A program made the translations under genes and the position numbers. The notes under the pieces were generated by a model that saw only the letters and a program-made list of their open reading frames with translations, made no database searches and had not been told where the DNA came from. Shown in pieces: positions 34,712-43,201 of a stretch of 64,000 nt of DNA (the stretch's first letter is position 1; each line of letters opens with the position of its first letter). Where the stretch lies: the NCBI GenBank assembly GCA_913775525.1, contig CAJYLH010000017.1, positions 35,968 through 99,967 on the forward strand, read 5' to 3'. This DNA comes from an uncultured Chryseobacterium sp. GTDB lineage: Bacteria > Bacteroidota > Bacteroidia > Flavobacteriales > Weeksellaceae.

Positions 34712-35320
34712 TTATTTAGAGTAAAGTTCGACGATAAGCTGTTCCTTGATGTCCTCCGGAATCTGGATTCTTTCAGGAGCAGAAACGAAGGTACCTTCCT
34801 TCTTCTCATCGTTGAATTGTAACCACTCATAATTTGACTTGGAAGCTAATGAATTGACAACCACTTCAAGAGACTTGGATTTTTCTCTTACTGCGATTAC
34901 GTCACCTGCTTTAACCAAATAAGAAGGGATGTTCAGGATCTCACCGTTCACAGTGATGTGTCTGTGAGAAACCAATTGTCTTGCAGCAGATCTTGTTTTA
35001 GCAAACCCGAATCTGTACACTACATTGTCTAATCTGGATTCGCAAAGCTGTAAAAGAACCTCACCGGTTACGCCTTTGCTTCTGTGTGCTTTTTCAAACA
35101 GGTTAGCAAATTGTCTTTCCAGGATTCCGTATGTATATTTAGCTTTTTGCTTTTCAGCTAACTGAACTGCGTATTCAGATTTTTTAGCACCTCTTCTTTT
35201 GTTAGGACCGTGTTGTCCCGGTGGTTGGTTTTTTCTTTTTTCGAAGTTTTTGTCATCTCCGTAGATTGCAGCACCAAACTTTCTCGCAATCTTAGTCTTA
35301 GGACCAATATATCTTGCCAT
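34712..35320 (-). CDS. rpsD: 30S ribosomal protein S4
   Basis: 202 residues. [16 protein letters not shown] at the N-terminus and an S4 RNA-binding domain in the middle ([33 protein letters not shown]). The N-terminus lacks the zinc-binding cysteine cluster found in some S4 proteins, so this is the zinc-free form. Primary 16S rRNA binder; in E. coli it also represses the alpha operon. Confidence 0.97.
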   Translation of the reverse strand: MARYIGPKTKIARKFGAAIYGDDKNFEKRKNQPPGQHGPNKRRGAKKSEYAVQLAEKQKAKYTYGILERQFANLFEKAHRSKGVTGEVLLQLCESRLDNVVYRFGFAKTRSAARQLVSHRHITVNGEILNIPSYLVKAGDVIAVREKSKSLEVVVNSLASKSNYEWLQFNDEKKEGTFVSAPERIQIPEDIKEQLIVELYSK

Positions 35321-35339
35321 AATGGATAAATTCTAAAAA

Positions 35340-35729
35340 TTAAACTCTTCTTCTTTTTGGTGGTCTACATCCATTGTGCGGCATAGGCGTCACATCAATG
35401 ATTTCGCTAACTTCAATTCCTGAATTGTGGATTGATCTGATGGCAGATTCTCTACCTGCACCCGGACCTTTCACGAACACCTTTACTCTTCTTAAACCAG
35501 CTTCGTGAGCTACGTTAGAGCAATTTTCAGCTGCCATCTGAGCAGCAAATGGAGTATTCTTTTTAGAACCTCTGAAACCCATTTTACCGGCAGAAGCCCA
35601 AGAGATAACCTCTCCGTTTTTATTTGTTAAAGAAATGATGATGTTATTGAAAGAAGCCTGAATATGCGCTTCACCAATAGCTTCAACTTTTACTTTTCTT
35701 TTCTTAACTACTTTAGTTTGTTTTGCCAT
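35340..35729 (-). CDS. rpsK: 30S ribosomal protein S11
   Basis: 129 residues with the S11 signature [17 protein letters not shown] in the form [20 protein letters not shown] and the C-terminal [18 protein letters not shown]. Platform protein of the small subunit near the mRNA exit channel. 19 bp upstream of rpsD. Confidence 0.97.
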   Translation of the reverse strand: MAKQTKVVKKRKVKVEAIGEAHIQASFNNIIISLTNKNGEVISWASAGKMGFRGSKKNTPFAAQMAAENCSNVAHEAGLRRVKVFVKGPGAGRESAIRSIHNSGIEVSEIIDVTPMPHNGCRPPKRRRV

Positions 35730-35741
35730 AATTCCTAACGA

Positions 35742-36119
35742 TTATTTACTAGCTTTTTTCTTGTTAGCAACAGTTTTTCTCTTTCCTTTTCGGGTTCTAG
35801 AGTTATTTTTCGTTCTCTGGCCTCTTAAAGGTAGTCCAAGTCTGTGACGTATTCCTCGTTGGCATCCTATGTCCATCAATCGCTTGATGTTCAATTGCAC
35901 TTCAGATCTAAGCTCTCCCTCCACTTTGATGTTTTCTGAGATATAAGTTCTGATGGCAGCCAATTCATCGTCATTCCATTCGTTGACTTTCTTGTCTTCG
36001 CTGATACCGGCAGCTTTAAGGATTTCGGAAGAAGTACTTCTTCCAACTCCGTAGATGTAAGTTAAACCGATAACACCTCTTTTGTTTTTTGGTAAATCAA
36101 TACCTGCAATTCTCGCCAT
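35742..36119 (-). CDS. rpsM: 30S ribosomal protein S13
   Basis: 125 residues: [20 protein letters not shown] at the start, the [19 protein letters not shown] block in the last third and a basic tail that reaches the decoding site. Head protein that contacts tRNA and the large subunit (bridges B1a/b). Confidence 0.97.
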   Translation of the reverse strand: MARIAGIDLPKNKRGVIGLTYIYGVGRSTSSEILKAAGISEDKKVNEWNDDELAAIRTYISENIKVEGELRSEVQLNIKRLMDIGCQRGIRHRLGLPLRGQRTKNNSRTRKGKRKTVANKKKASK

Positions 36120-36128
36120 AATTTAATA

Positions 36129-36245
36129 TTAGCCTTGTCTTTGTTTAAATTTTGGGTTCTTCTTGTTGATTACAAACAATACACCTTTTCTGCGTACGAT
36201 TTTGCAATCAGCACTTCTTTTTTTAATTGATGCTCTAACTTTCAT
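36129..36245 (-). CDS. rpmJ: 50S ribosomal protein L36 (zinc-free form)
   Basis: 38 residues, [20 protein letters not shown], then [18 protein letters not shown]; too short for most ORF lists but clearly L36. The zinc-binding set is lost: of the usual three Cys and one His only C14 remains (C11 is Ser, C27 is Asn, the His is replaced). It lies between infA and rpsM, as usual. Confidence 0.93.
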   Translation of the reverse strand: MKVRASIKKRSADCKIVRRKGVLFVINKKNPKFKQRQG

Positions 36246-36271
36246 TTGATCGTATTTATTTTTCAATAATA

Positions 36272-36298
36272 GCCAAATGGAACAGCATTCCATTTGGC
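36272..36298 (-). other. Hairpin between infA and rpmJ
   Basis: GCCAAATGGAA / TTCCATTTGGC, a perfect 11-bp stem with loop CAGCA, starting 6 nt after the infA stop on the minus strand. There is no run of T after it, so it is more likely a processing or stability element than a terminator. Confidence 0.7.
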
Positions 36299-36304
36299 AA
36301 TCAT

Positions 36305-36520
36305 TTAGTATCTGAATGTGATTCTCCCTTTGGATAAATCGTAAGGGGACATTTCTAGTTTCACCTTATCACCAGGTAAAAGTTTAATATAATGCATTCT
36401 CATTTTACCGGAAATATGCGCAATAAGTACATGCCCATTCTCCAGCTCTACACGGAACTGGGCGTTGGAAAGAGCTTCCGTAATAACGCCGTCTTGTTCA
36501 ATATGTTTTTGTTTCGCCAT
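36305..36520 (-). CDS. infA: Translation initiation factor IF-1
   Basis: 71 residues, a single S1/OB domain: [20 protein letters not shown], the [19 protein letters not shown] core and [20 protein letters not shown] at the end. It binds the ribosomal A site during initiation. It follows secY by 3 bp, the position common outside the gammaproteobacteria. Confidence 0.97.
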   Translation of the reverse strand: MAKQKHIEQDGVITEALSNAQFRVELENGHVLIAHISGKMRMHYIKLLPGDKVKLEMSPYDLSKGRITFRY

Positions 36521-36523
36521 AAA

Positions 36524-37903
36524 TTAATATCCAGTGGTTCTTGACAATTTAGACTGCATTAAGCCATCATAGTGATGGTTCAGCAGATAAGTATTAATCT
36601 GTTGAACGGTATCTAAAATTACGCCCACCATAATTAACAGTGATGTACCACCGAAAAATAGGGCAAAGGCGTCTGTCTGAACAAAGCTTCCATGTACAAT
36701 TGCTGGAAGGACTGCAAAGATAGACAAAAATATTGCACCCGGCAAGGTAATTTTTGATAAAATATCATCTAAATAGTCAGCGGTCTCTTTACCGGGTCTT
36801 ACCTTCGGTACCAAACCTCCGTTTCTTTTCAGATCATCTGCCATCTGGTTTACCGGGATGGTAATTGCAGTATAGAAGAATGAAAAGATAATGATCAATA
36901 GCGCAAACAGCACATTGTACTGCCAGCTGAAAACATTTTTGAATCCTGCAAGAAAAGTATTGGATTCGTCCACTTTGGTTAACAACCCCGGTACGAACAT
37001 CAGTGCCTGGGCAAAGATGATCGGCATTACTCCGGCAGCGTTCACTTTTAACGGGATCCACTGTCTTGCTCCCTGCATAAGATTTCTGTTAACACCTCCT
37101 CTTGCTTGAGCTCTGCTTACATACTGGATCGGGATTTTCCTTACGGCCACGGACAAGACCACTGCCAAAAGAACCACAATCATCCAGAATAATACTTCAA
37201 TAAGGATCATGATAGATCCCATTCCTCCTTTTCCGTTCTGAACCGCCATTTCCTGTACGAATGCTTCCGGAAGCCTGGATAAGATCCCTACCATAATCAG
37301 GATGGAAATACCATTCCCGATTCCTTTGTCGGTAATCTTTTCACCAAGCCACATGGCAAATACTGAACCGCCCACCAAGATAACAATACTTGGAAGCCAG
37401 AACATAATGGAAGTTGGCTCTACATAATATGCAGACTGGAACTGAGTATACGGTAAGAATAATTGAGTAATAGAAGTTAAGTAAGAAGGGGCCTGCACAA
37501 GACAAACTCCGATTGTTAACCATCTTGTAATCTGATTCAATGTATTTCTACCTGACTCTCCATCTTTCTGAAGCTTCTGAAGATAAGGAATAGCCATCCC
37601 CATCAACTGAACAATAATAGAAGCAGAAATATAAGGCATGATTCCTAACGCCATTACGGAAGCGTGGCTGAAAGCTCCCCCCGTAAACGACGAAAGCAAG
37701 CCAAGGAGACCTGCTCCTTGCTTGTTACCGCCCTGACTTTTATAATGCTCTAAGAGATCTCCCACTTCTGCAAGGTTAATTGCAGGAAGGGAGATATAAG
37801 ATGCGAATCTATACACAAGGATAATCCCAAGAGTAAAGAGAATTTTTTCTCTCAGTTCTTTAAGACTCCAGATATTTTTAAGTGTTTGTATAAATTCTTT
37901 CAT
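36524..37903 (-). CDS. secY: Preprotein translocase subunit SecY
   Basis: 459 residues with ten membrane helices. Landmarks: the N-terminal LREKILFTLGIILVYRFAS, the plug region following GLLGLLSSFTGGAFSHASVM, and the conserved cytosolic loop KRNGGLVPKVRPGKETADYL. It forms the channel for secretion and membrane insertion with SecE and SecG, whose genes are not in this window. It sits between rplO and infA in the spc operon. Confidence 0.97.
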   Translation of the reverse strand: MKEFIQTLKNIWSLKELREKILFTLGIILVYRFASYISLPAINLAEVGDLLEHYKSQGGNKQGAGLLGLLSSFTGGAFSHASVMALGIMPYISASIIVQLMGMAIPYLQKLQKDGESGRNTLNQITRWLTIGVCLVQAPSYLTSITQLFLPYTQFQSAYYVEPTSIMFWLPSIVILVGGSVFAMWLGEKITDKGIGNGISILIMVGILSRLPEAFVQEMAVQNGKGGMGSIMILIEVLFWMIVVLLAVVLSVAVRKIPIQYVSRAQARGGVNRNLMQGARQWIPLKVNAAGVMPIIFAQALMFVPGLLTKVDESNTFLAGFKNVFSWQYNVLFALLIIIFSFFYTAITIPVNQMADDLKRNGGLVPKVRPGKETADYLDDILSKITLPGAIFLSIFAVLPAIVHGSFVQTDAFALFFGGTSLLIMVGVILDTVQQINTYLLNHHYDGLMQSKLSRTTGY

Positions 37904-37912
37904 TAGTAATAA

Positions 37913-38362
37913 TTATAAGGTAATTGCTTTTCCACCTGCTTTAGCAATAAGCTCTTCAGCAGATTTAGTGAATTTGTCAGCAGAAATTGAAACCGCAGAT
38001 TTCAATTCTCCTCTCCCCATAATTTTCACTAATTCATTTTTAGAAGCCAATCCGTTTTCGATCAAAACTTCTTTCGTGATGTCACCTGTAATAGATTTGT
38101 TCTCGATTAAAGTCTGGATAGAGTCCAGGTTGATGGCTCTGAATTCTTTTCTGTTTACGTTTTTGAAACCAAATTTAGGTAACCTTCTCTGTAAAGGCAT
38201 CTGACCACCTTCGAAACCGATCTTCTGAGAGTAACCGGCTCTGGCTTTTTGTCCTTTATGACCTTTTGTAGAAGTACCTCCTTTTCCACTACCTTGTCCT
38301 CTACCAATTCTTTTTGAATTGAAAGTTGATCCTGCAGCTGGCTTTATGTTATTTAAATTCAT
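37913..38362 (-). CDS. rplO: 50S ribosomal protein L15
   Basis: 149 residues. The basic, glycine-rich N-terminus RIGRGQGSGKGGTSTKGHKG (about 19-38) runs deep into 23S rRNA; the C-terminal domain carries EGGQMPLQRRLPKFGF. It lies 9 bp upstream of secY. A 97-bp gap with an A/T-rich inverted repeat separates it from rpmD, which is unusual inside this operon. Confidence 0.97.
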   Translation of the reverse strand: MNLNNIKPAAGSTFNSKRIGRGQGSGKGGTSTKGHKGQKARAGYSQKIGFEGGQMPLQRRLPKFGFKNVNRKEFRAINLDSIQTLIENKSITGDITKEVLIENGLASKNELVKIMGRGELKSAVSISADKFTKSAEELIAKAGGKAITL

Positions 38363-38459
38363 TTTTTTATTGATTTAAAGATTAAATAATTTAAAGATTA
38401 AAAAAATTCCGGCTAATATAGAAAGAATATTTCAATCTTTTAATCTTTCAATTTTTTAA
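38363..38459 (-). repeat. A/T-rich inverted repeat between rpmD and rplO
   Basis: The left part holds GATTTAAAGATTAAATAATT and TTAAAGATTAAAAAAATT; the right part holds TTCAATCTTTTAATCTTTCA. The two can pair imperfectly into a long A/U-rich stem in the mRNA. The AAAGATT unit recurs at about 23483-23512 and at 42665-42675. Confidence 0.6.
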
Positions 38460-38636
38460 TTATTTCTGAACTTCAAGTAAATGACTAACTGCAGCTATCA
38501 TTCCTAGGATAGAAGGAGTAGCTTCATGTTCTACAACTTGGTGAAGTTTCCTGAATCCTAATGCTTCAAGCGTTCTCTTTTGGGTTTTCGTTCTTCCAAT
38601 AGCGCTTCTTACTTGCTTTACTTTGATTGTTGCCAT
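38460..38636 (-). CDS. rpmD: 50S ribosomal protein L30
   Basis: 58 residues: MATIKVKQVRSAIGRTKTQK, then RTLEALGFRKLHQVVEHEAT. This is the short bacterial L30 with its conserved RSxIGR and LGLRK-type (LGFRK) motifs. It was below the size of the usual ORF cut-off but is certain from position (between rpsE and rplO) and sequence. Confidence 0.93.
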   Translation of the reverse strand: MATIKVKQVRSAIGRTKTQKRTLEALGFRKLHQVVEHEATPSILGMIAAVSHLLEVQK

Positions 38637-38647
38637 TGTTTTATATA

Positions 38648-39169
38648 TTAACCGTTAAACACTTTAGTTAGGGAAACTCCTCTCATTCTTGCGATCTCTT
38701 CAGGTCTTCTGATATCCAGTAACGCTTTGAAAGTAGCTTTCACCACGTTGTGAGGGTTAGAAGATCCTTTAGACTTTGAAAGGATATCATGTACACCAGC
38801 TGATTCCAATACCGCTCTTACCGCACCACCGGCGATAAGTCCTGTACCGTGAGAAGCAGGTCTCAAGAAGATATCAGCACCACCGTATCTGGCAGAAGTC
38901 TGGTGAGGAATGGTGTGGTTCATTACAGGAACTTTTACCAGGTTTTTCTTAGCATCTTCTACCGCCTTAGCAATAGCAGAAGCAACTTCCTTAGATTTCC
39001 CTAAACCAAAACCGATCGTTCCCGCTTCGTCTCCTACAACAACAATTGCAGAAAATCCGAAAGCTCTACCTCCTTTGGTTACTTTTGTTACTCTGTTTAC
39101 AGCTACGAGACGATCTTTAAGTTCTAATCCTCCCGGTTTTACTCTTTCTATATTATCTAGTCCTAACAT
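38648..39169 (-). CDS. rpsE: 30S ribosomal protein S5
   Basis: 173 residues. The double-stranded-RNA-binding-like N-terminal domain contains [20 protein letters not shown] and the C-terminal domain contains [20 protein letters not shown]. It helps decoding fidelity and mRNA helicase activity at the mRNA entry tunnel. The Lys/Gly loop KVTKGGR where spectinomycin resistance changes occur is of normal form. Confidence 0.97.
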   Translation of the reverse strand: MLGLDNIERVKPGGLELKDRLVAVNRVTKVTKGGRAFGFSAIVVVGDEAGTIGFGLGKSKEVASAIAKAVEDAKKNLVKVPVMNHTIPHQTSARYGGADIFLRPASHGTGLIAGGAVRAVLESAGVHDILSKSKGSSNPHNVVKATFKALLDIRRPEEIARMRGVSLTKVFNG

Positions 39170-39188
39170 ATTTTCCGAAATTTAATGA

Positions 39189-39542
39189 TTAGAATTTAAG
39201 TCCTCCTTCTCTCGCACCGTCAGCAAGAGCCTTAACTCTTCCGTGGTATACGAATCCGTTTCTGTCGAATACAATATTTTCAATTCCTGCAGCGATGGCT
39301 TTGGCAGCAATAGCCTTACCTACAGCAGCAGAAATGTCACTTTTAGTACCGTTAGCTTCTACTCCTTTCTCTCTTGAAGAAGCTGAAACTATAGTTTTAC
39401 CACTTTTATCGTCGATTAACTGAGCGTAAATTTCCTTATTACTTTTGTATACAGATAATCTTGGCAATTCAGAAGAACCGGAGATTTTTCCCCTTACTCT
39501 TCTTTTGATTCTTATTCTTTTTTCTAATTTACTTAATGCCAT
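39189..39542 (-). CDS. rplR: 50S ribosomal protein L18
   Basis: 117 residues: [20 protein letters not shown] near the N-terminus and [20 protein letters not shown] near the end. It binds 5S rRNA together with L5 and L25. It lies between rplF and rpsE, 19 bp from the latter. Confidence 0.97.
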   Translation of the reverse strand: MALSKLEKRIRIKRRVRGKISGSSELPRLSVYKSNKEIYAQLIDDKSGKTIVSASSREKGVEANGTKSDISAAVGKAIAAKAIAAGIENIVFDRNGFVYHGRVKALADGAREGGLKF

Positions 39543-39557
39543 AATACTTATAATTTA

Positions 39558-40103
39558 TTAAGCAGATTTACCAGCTTTACGTCTAACATTTTCACCAACG
39601 AATCTTACACCTTTTCCTTTGTACGGCTCAGGCTTTCTGAATGATCTGATTTTCGCAGCTACCATTCCAAGAAGTTGCTTATCGTAAGACGTTAAAGTAA
39701 TAATTGGATTTTTACCTTTTTCAGTCAATGTATCTACCTTTACTTCACCTGGAAGTTCCAATACGATACCGTGAGAGAATCCTAGCGCCAGCTCAAGTTT
39801 TTGTCCTGAGTGGGAAGCTCTGTATCCTACCCCTACTAATTCAAGTTTCTTTTCGAAACCTTCTGATACCCCAACGATCATGTTGGCGATCAACGCTCTG
39901 TATAAACCGTGAAGCGCTTTGTGTTGCTTAGAATCAGATGGTCTGTTCACTGTAAGTTCACCATCGTTCTGTTCTAAAGTAATTCCTGCAGTAAGCTCCT
40001 GGGAAAGTTCTCCCTTAGGACCTTTAGCCGTTACTACACCGTTGTTTTCAGTAATAGTAATCCCTGCTGGAATTGTTATAATTGCTTTACCAATTCTTGA
40101 CAT
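39558..40103 (-). CDS. rplF: 50S ribosomal protein L6
   Basis: 181 residues, the usual two-repeat L6 fold. MSRIGKAIITIPAGITITEN is the N-terminus; EPYKGKGVRFVGENVRRKAG is the diagnostic C-terminal block. It sits near the factor-binding centre of the large subunit, close to where EF-G (also in this window) works. Confidence 0.97.
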   Translation of the reverse strand: MSRIGKAIITIPAGITITENNGVVTAKGPKGELSQELTAGITLEQNDGELTVNRPSDSKQHKALHGLYRALIANMIVGVSEGFEKKLELVGVGYRASHSGQKLELALGFSHGIVLELPGEVKVDTLTEKGKNPIITLTSYDKQLLGMVAAKIRSFRKPEPYKGKGVRFVGENVRRKAGKSA

Positions 40104-40120
40104 TTTCCTGTGATTAAAAA

Positions 40121-40519
40121 TTAATAAACATAGCAGATTACTTCACCGCCTACTTTTTCTTCTCTGGCTTTCTTATCAGTCATTACTCCTTTAGAAGTAG
40201 AGATGATAGCTACACCCAAACCGTTCAGTACTCTTGGAAGTTCCGTAGAACCTTTGTACTGTCTCAAACCTGGTCTTGAAGCTCTCTGAATAGACTTAAT
40301 AGCAGGCTTGCTGGTTTGTTTGTCGTACTTTAAAGCGATTTTGATCGTTCCCTGAACAGCGCTATCCTCAAACTTGTAGTTTAAGATATACCCCTGATCA
40401 AATAAGATCTTAGTAATCTCCTTTTTGATTTTCGATGCAGGAATTTCCACCACTTTGTGGCCTGCGCTTTGTGCGTTCCTTACTCTAGTTAGGAAATCTG
40501 AAATTGGATCTGTTACCAT
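40121..40519 (-). CDS. rpsH: 30S ribosomal protein S8
   Basis: 132 residues from MVTDPISDFLTRVRNAQSAG, the conserved N-terminus; an in-frame ATG ten codons further upstream does not fit the family. The C-terminus has LPRVLNGLGVAIISTSKGVM and EKVGGEVICYVY. S8 binds 16S rRNA early, and in E. coli represses the spc operon by binding its mRNA. A strong hairpin lies in the 139-bp leader between rpsN and this gene. Confidence 0.96.
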   Translation of the reverse strand: MVTDPISDFLTRVRNAQSAGHKVVEIPASKIKKEITKILFDQGYILNYKFEDSAVQGTIKIALKYDKQTSKPAIKSIQRASRPGLRQYKGSTELPRVLNGLGVAIISTSKGVMTDKKAREEKVGGEVICYVY

Positions 40520-40574
40520 TTTTCTTTTTAAATTATTGGTTGAAGACAATCAGTTTTGCAAAGACTTGAAGAAT

Positions 40575-40613
40575 AAAATATCAGACTTCAGAATGCCTTG
40601 GGTCTGATATTTT
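40575..40613 (-). other. Strong hairpin in the rpsN-rpsH gap
   Basis: AAAATATCAGAC / GTCTGATATTTT, a perfect 12-bp stem with a 15-nt loop, in a 139-bp gap inside the spc operon. On the minus strand the stem ends in ATTTTATTC, so it could work as a partial terminator or a processing site. Confidence 0.75.
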
Positions 40614-40658
40614 TATCTTTAGTATCTGAACAACTTAATCGTCCGGATTATTGTGTGA

Positions 40659-40928
40659 TTACCAACTGGCTTTTTTAACTCCCGGGATCAATCCGTTGTT
40701 GGCCATTTCTCTGAATGTTACTCTGGAAATACCAAACGTTCTCATGTATCCTCTTGGTCTACCTGTCAGTTTACATCTGTTATGCAGTCTTACAGGAGAA
40801 GCATTTTTAGGTAATTTCTGAAGTCCTTCATAATCACCAGCTTCTTTTAAAGCCTTTCTTTTATCAGCGTATTTAGCAACTAACGCTTCTCTTTTGCGCT
40901 CACGCGCTTTCATTGATTCTTTAGCCAT
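40659..40928 (-). CDS. rpsN: 30S ribosomal protein S14 (long, zinc-free form)
   Basis: 89 residues: [20 protein letters not shown] at the start, [20 protein letters not shown] in the middle and [19 protein letters not shown] at the end. Only one of the four zinc-binding cysteines of the short form is present, so it is the zinc-independent long form. It lies between rplE and rpsH. Confidence 0.97.
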   Translation of the reverse strand: MAKESMKARERKREALVAKYADKRKALKEAGDYEGLQKLPKNASPVRLHNRCKLTGRPRGYMRTFGISRVTFREMANNGLIPGVKKASW

Positions 40929-40931
40929 TTC

Positions 40932-41483
40932 TTAGTTCTTTTTGAATGGTAAACCGAAGTGAGTTAATAATGCTTTAGCTTCTTTATCTGTTTTCGCTGT
41001 AGTAACGAAAGTGATGTCCATCCCCTGGATTTTTTTCACTTTGTCAATTACGATCTCAGGGAAGATGATCTGCTCAGTGATCCCTAAGTTGTAGTTTCCT
41101 CTACCATCGAAACCGTCAGCTTTGATTCCAGAGAAATCTCTGATTCGTGGCAATGCGGAAGCAGTAAGTCTGTCTAAGAATTCGTACATTCTGTTGGCTC
41201 TTAAAGTAACTTTAGCTCCTACAGGCATCCCTTTTCTTAATTTGAACGCAGCCTCATCTTTCTTAGAGATGGTACCAACTGCCTTCTGACCAGTGATGTT
41301 TGTTAATTCTTCTACAGCATAATCAATAATTTTCTTATCTGCAGTAGCATCACCTAAACCTTGTGACACAACGATTTTCTCTAACTTAGGTACTTGCATT
41401 ACTGACTTGTACCCAAATTCTTCCATCATTGCAGGAACAATGGTTTCTTTGTATATTTTCTTGGGTCTTGCTATATATTCCAT
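40932..41483 (-). CDS. rplE: 50S ribosomal protein L5
   Basis: 183 residues with [20 protein letters not shown] and [13 protein letters not shown], the L5 signature. It binds 5S rRNA and contacts the P-site tRNA. rpsN starts 3 bp after its stop. Confidence 0.97.
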   Translation of the reverse strand: MEYIARPKKIYKETIVPAMMEEFGYKSVMQVPKLEKIVVSQGLGDATADKKIIDYAVEELTNITGQKAVGTISKKDEAAFKLRKGMPVGAKVTLRANRMYEFLDRLTASALPRIRDFSGIKADGFDGRGNYNLGITEQIIFPEIVIDKVKKIQGMDITFVTTAKTDKEAKALLTHFGLPFKKN

Positions 41484-41496
41484 GTGTTCTTAAAAA

Positions 41497-41823
41497 TTAT
41501 AAAGTTTCACCCGTTTTCTTATTGACTCTTACTTTCTTATCTCCTTCGATTTTGTAACCTACTTTGATTGCTTTTCCGTCTTTACCAACTAAAGCAACGT
41601 TTGAGATATGAATGGAAGCTTCTCTTTCAACGATTCCTCCCTGAGGGTTAGAAGCTGAAGGCTTAACGTGTTTTTTAACGATGTTAAGTCCTGCCACCAC
41701 AACTCTTGGGTCTTTTCCTTCTTTTTTGATCACTTCAATAACTTCACCAGTCTTACCTTTGATTTCTTTTCTACCGGTAGTAATGATTACGTTATCTCCT
41801 CTTTTTATTTTTAACTTTGACAT
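41497..41823 (-). CDS. rplX: 50S ribosomal protein L24
   Basis: 108 residues with a KOW motif near the N-terminus (RGDNVIITTGRKEIKGKTGE) and HVKPSASNPQGGIVEREASI. An early-assembly protein at the peptide exit tunnel. 13 bp upstream of rplE. Confidence 0.97.
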   Translation of the reverse strand: MSKLKIKRGDNVIITTGRKEIKGKTGEVIEVIKKEGKDPRVVVAGLNIVKKHVKPSASNPQGGIVEREASIHISNVALVGKDGKAIKVGYKIEGDKKVRVNKKTGETL

Positions 41824-41843
41824 TTTCTTTAAAAATTTTAAAA

Positions 41844-42212
41844 TTAAAGTACTTCAGGAGCTAATGAAATGATTTTCATATATTCTTTGTCTCTCAACTC
41901 ACGGGCAACCGGTCCGAAAACACGGGTTCCTCTCATTTCTCCTGCTGCGTTTAGCAATACACAAGCATTATCGTCGAATTTGATGTATGAACCATCTTTT
42001 CTTCTTACTGCTTTTTTAGTTCTTACTACGACAGCTTTAGATACCTGACCTTTTTTAGCGTTTCCGGATGGTGTAGAATCCTTGATCGTAACTACGATTT
42101 TATCACCAACTGAAGCATATCTTCTTCTGGTTCCTCCCAGAACTCTGATCACCAATACTTCTTTAGCACCTGTGTTATCAGCAACTTTTAATCTTGATTC
42201 TGTTTGTAACAT
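41844..42212 (-). CDS. rplN: 50S ribosomal protein L14
   Basis: 122 residues, [20 protein letters not shown] at the start and [20 protein letters not shown] at the end. A very conserved protein that takes part in inter-subunit bridges B5 and B8. Its ATG overlaps the last base of rpsQ. Confidence 0.97.
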   Translation of the reverse strand: MLQTESRLKVADNTGAKEVLVIRVLGGTRRRYASVGDKIVVTIKDSTPSGNAKKGQVSKAVVVRTKKAVRRKDGSYIKFDDNACVLLNAAGEMRGTRVFGPVARELRDKEYMKIISLAPEVL

Positions 42213-42466
42213 TACTTAGCTTTTTCAATGATTCGTACTAATCTCCATCTCTTGTTCTTGCTCAAAGGTCTTGTTTCCTGGATCAGAACCGTATCTCCTT
42301 CGTTGCACTCGTTGTTCTCATCGTGTGCGGTATATTTTTTCGTTTTCAAAACGAATTTACCGTACATCGGGTGTTTCATTCTCATCGTTTCACTAACAAC
42401 AATGGTCTTTTCCATTTTATTGCTGGAAACCACTCCGATTCTTTCTTTTCTTAAATTTCTATCCAT
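42212..42466 (-). CDS. rpsQ: 30S ribosomal protein S17
   Basis: 84 residues, OB fold, with [20 protein letters not shown] and [21 protein letters not shown] primary 16S rRNA binder. It overlaps rplN by one base and starts 12 bp after rpmC. Confidence 0.97.
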   Translation of the reverse strand: MDRNLRKERIGVVSSNKMEKTIVVSETMRMKHPMYGKFVLKTKKYTAHDENNECNEGDTVLIQETRPLSKNKRWRLVRIIEKAK

Positions 42467-42478
42467 TGTAAAATGAAA

Positions 42479-42664
42479 TTATTGTTTGTTAGTTAACTCT
42501 GTATTTAGTCTTGCGATTGTTTTTCTCAAATCTCTGATTTGAATCGGGTTTTCAACTGGGCTGATTGCGTGAGCCAATTTCAGTTTAGAATATTGAGCTT
42601 TTGCTTCAGTTAATTGAGCTTGAATATCACCCGCGCTTAAATTTTTAATATCAGCTTTTTTCAT
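42479..42664 (-). CDS. rpmC: 50S ribosomal protein L29
   Basis: 61 residues from MKKADIKNLSAGDIQAQLTE, with the KLKLAHAISPVENPIQIRDL block and the conserved RKTIARLNT end. A start three codons upstream (MNAMKK) is possible but MKKADI fits the family. It binds at the tunnel exit next to the docking site for trigger factor and SRP. Confidence 0.95.
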   Translation of the reverse strand: MKKADIKNLSAGDIQAQLTEAKAQYSKLKLAHAISPVENPIQIRDLRKTIARLNTELTNKQ

Positions 42665-42676
42665 TGCATTCAAAGA

Positions 42677-43102
42677 TTAAAGAGGTTTAACAAAATCGTT
42701 AGCAACTATGAATCTGGTCACTACCGGTAATTTCTGTGCTGCAAGTCTTAGGGCTTCTTTCGCTACTTCGTAAGGAACACCTCCAACTTCGAACATAATT
42801 TTACCTGGTTTTACTACAGCTACCCAATATTCTACGGCACCTTTACCTTTACCCATCCTTACTTCGGCTGGTTTTTTGGTGATCGGCTTATCCGGGAATA
42901 TTTTAATCCACAGCTGTCCTTCTCTCTTCATATATCTTGTCGCAGCAATACGCGCAGCTTCAATTTGTCTTGCGGTAATCCAAGCACCTTCTGTAGCCTT
43001 GATCCCGAAAGTTCCATAAGCAAGTTGACTACCTCTCTGGGCATTCCCCTTCATCTTCATCTTATGAACTCTACGGAACTTGGTTCTTTTTGGTTGTAAC
43101 AT
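42677..43102 (-). CDS. rplP: 50S ribosomal protein L16
   Basis: 141 residues: [20 protein letters not shown] at the N-terminus and [20 protein letters not shown] in the middle. It positions the A-site tRNA. A 98-bp gap filled with an A/T-rich repeat separates it from rpsC; in most bacteria these genes touch or overlap. Confidence 0.97.
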   Translation of the reverse strand: MLQPKRTKFRRVHKMKMKGNAQRGSQLAYGTFGIKATEGAWITARQIEAARIAATRYMKREGQLWIKIFPDKPITKKPAEVRMGKGKGAVEYWVAVVKPGKIMFEVGGVPYEVAKEALRLAAQKLPVVTRFIVANDFVKPL

Positions 43103-43112
43103 AATTTCTAAA

Positions 43113-43201
43113 TTTTAGATTTTAGATTTTAGATTTTAGATTTTTTTTAATTTTAAAAAAGTAACGGTAATTTAAAATTCAAAATTTCTAATCTAAAATT
43201 T
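43113..43201 (-). repeat. TTTTAGA tandem repeat and inverted repeat in the rpsC-rplP gap
   Basis: Four head-to-tail copies of TTTTAGA (43113-43140), a T/A-rich middle, then TTCTAATCTAAAATT (43186-43200) as the opposite arm. It can fold into a long A/U stem in the transcript. The right arm abuts the rpsC stop codon. Confidence 0.75.
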
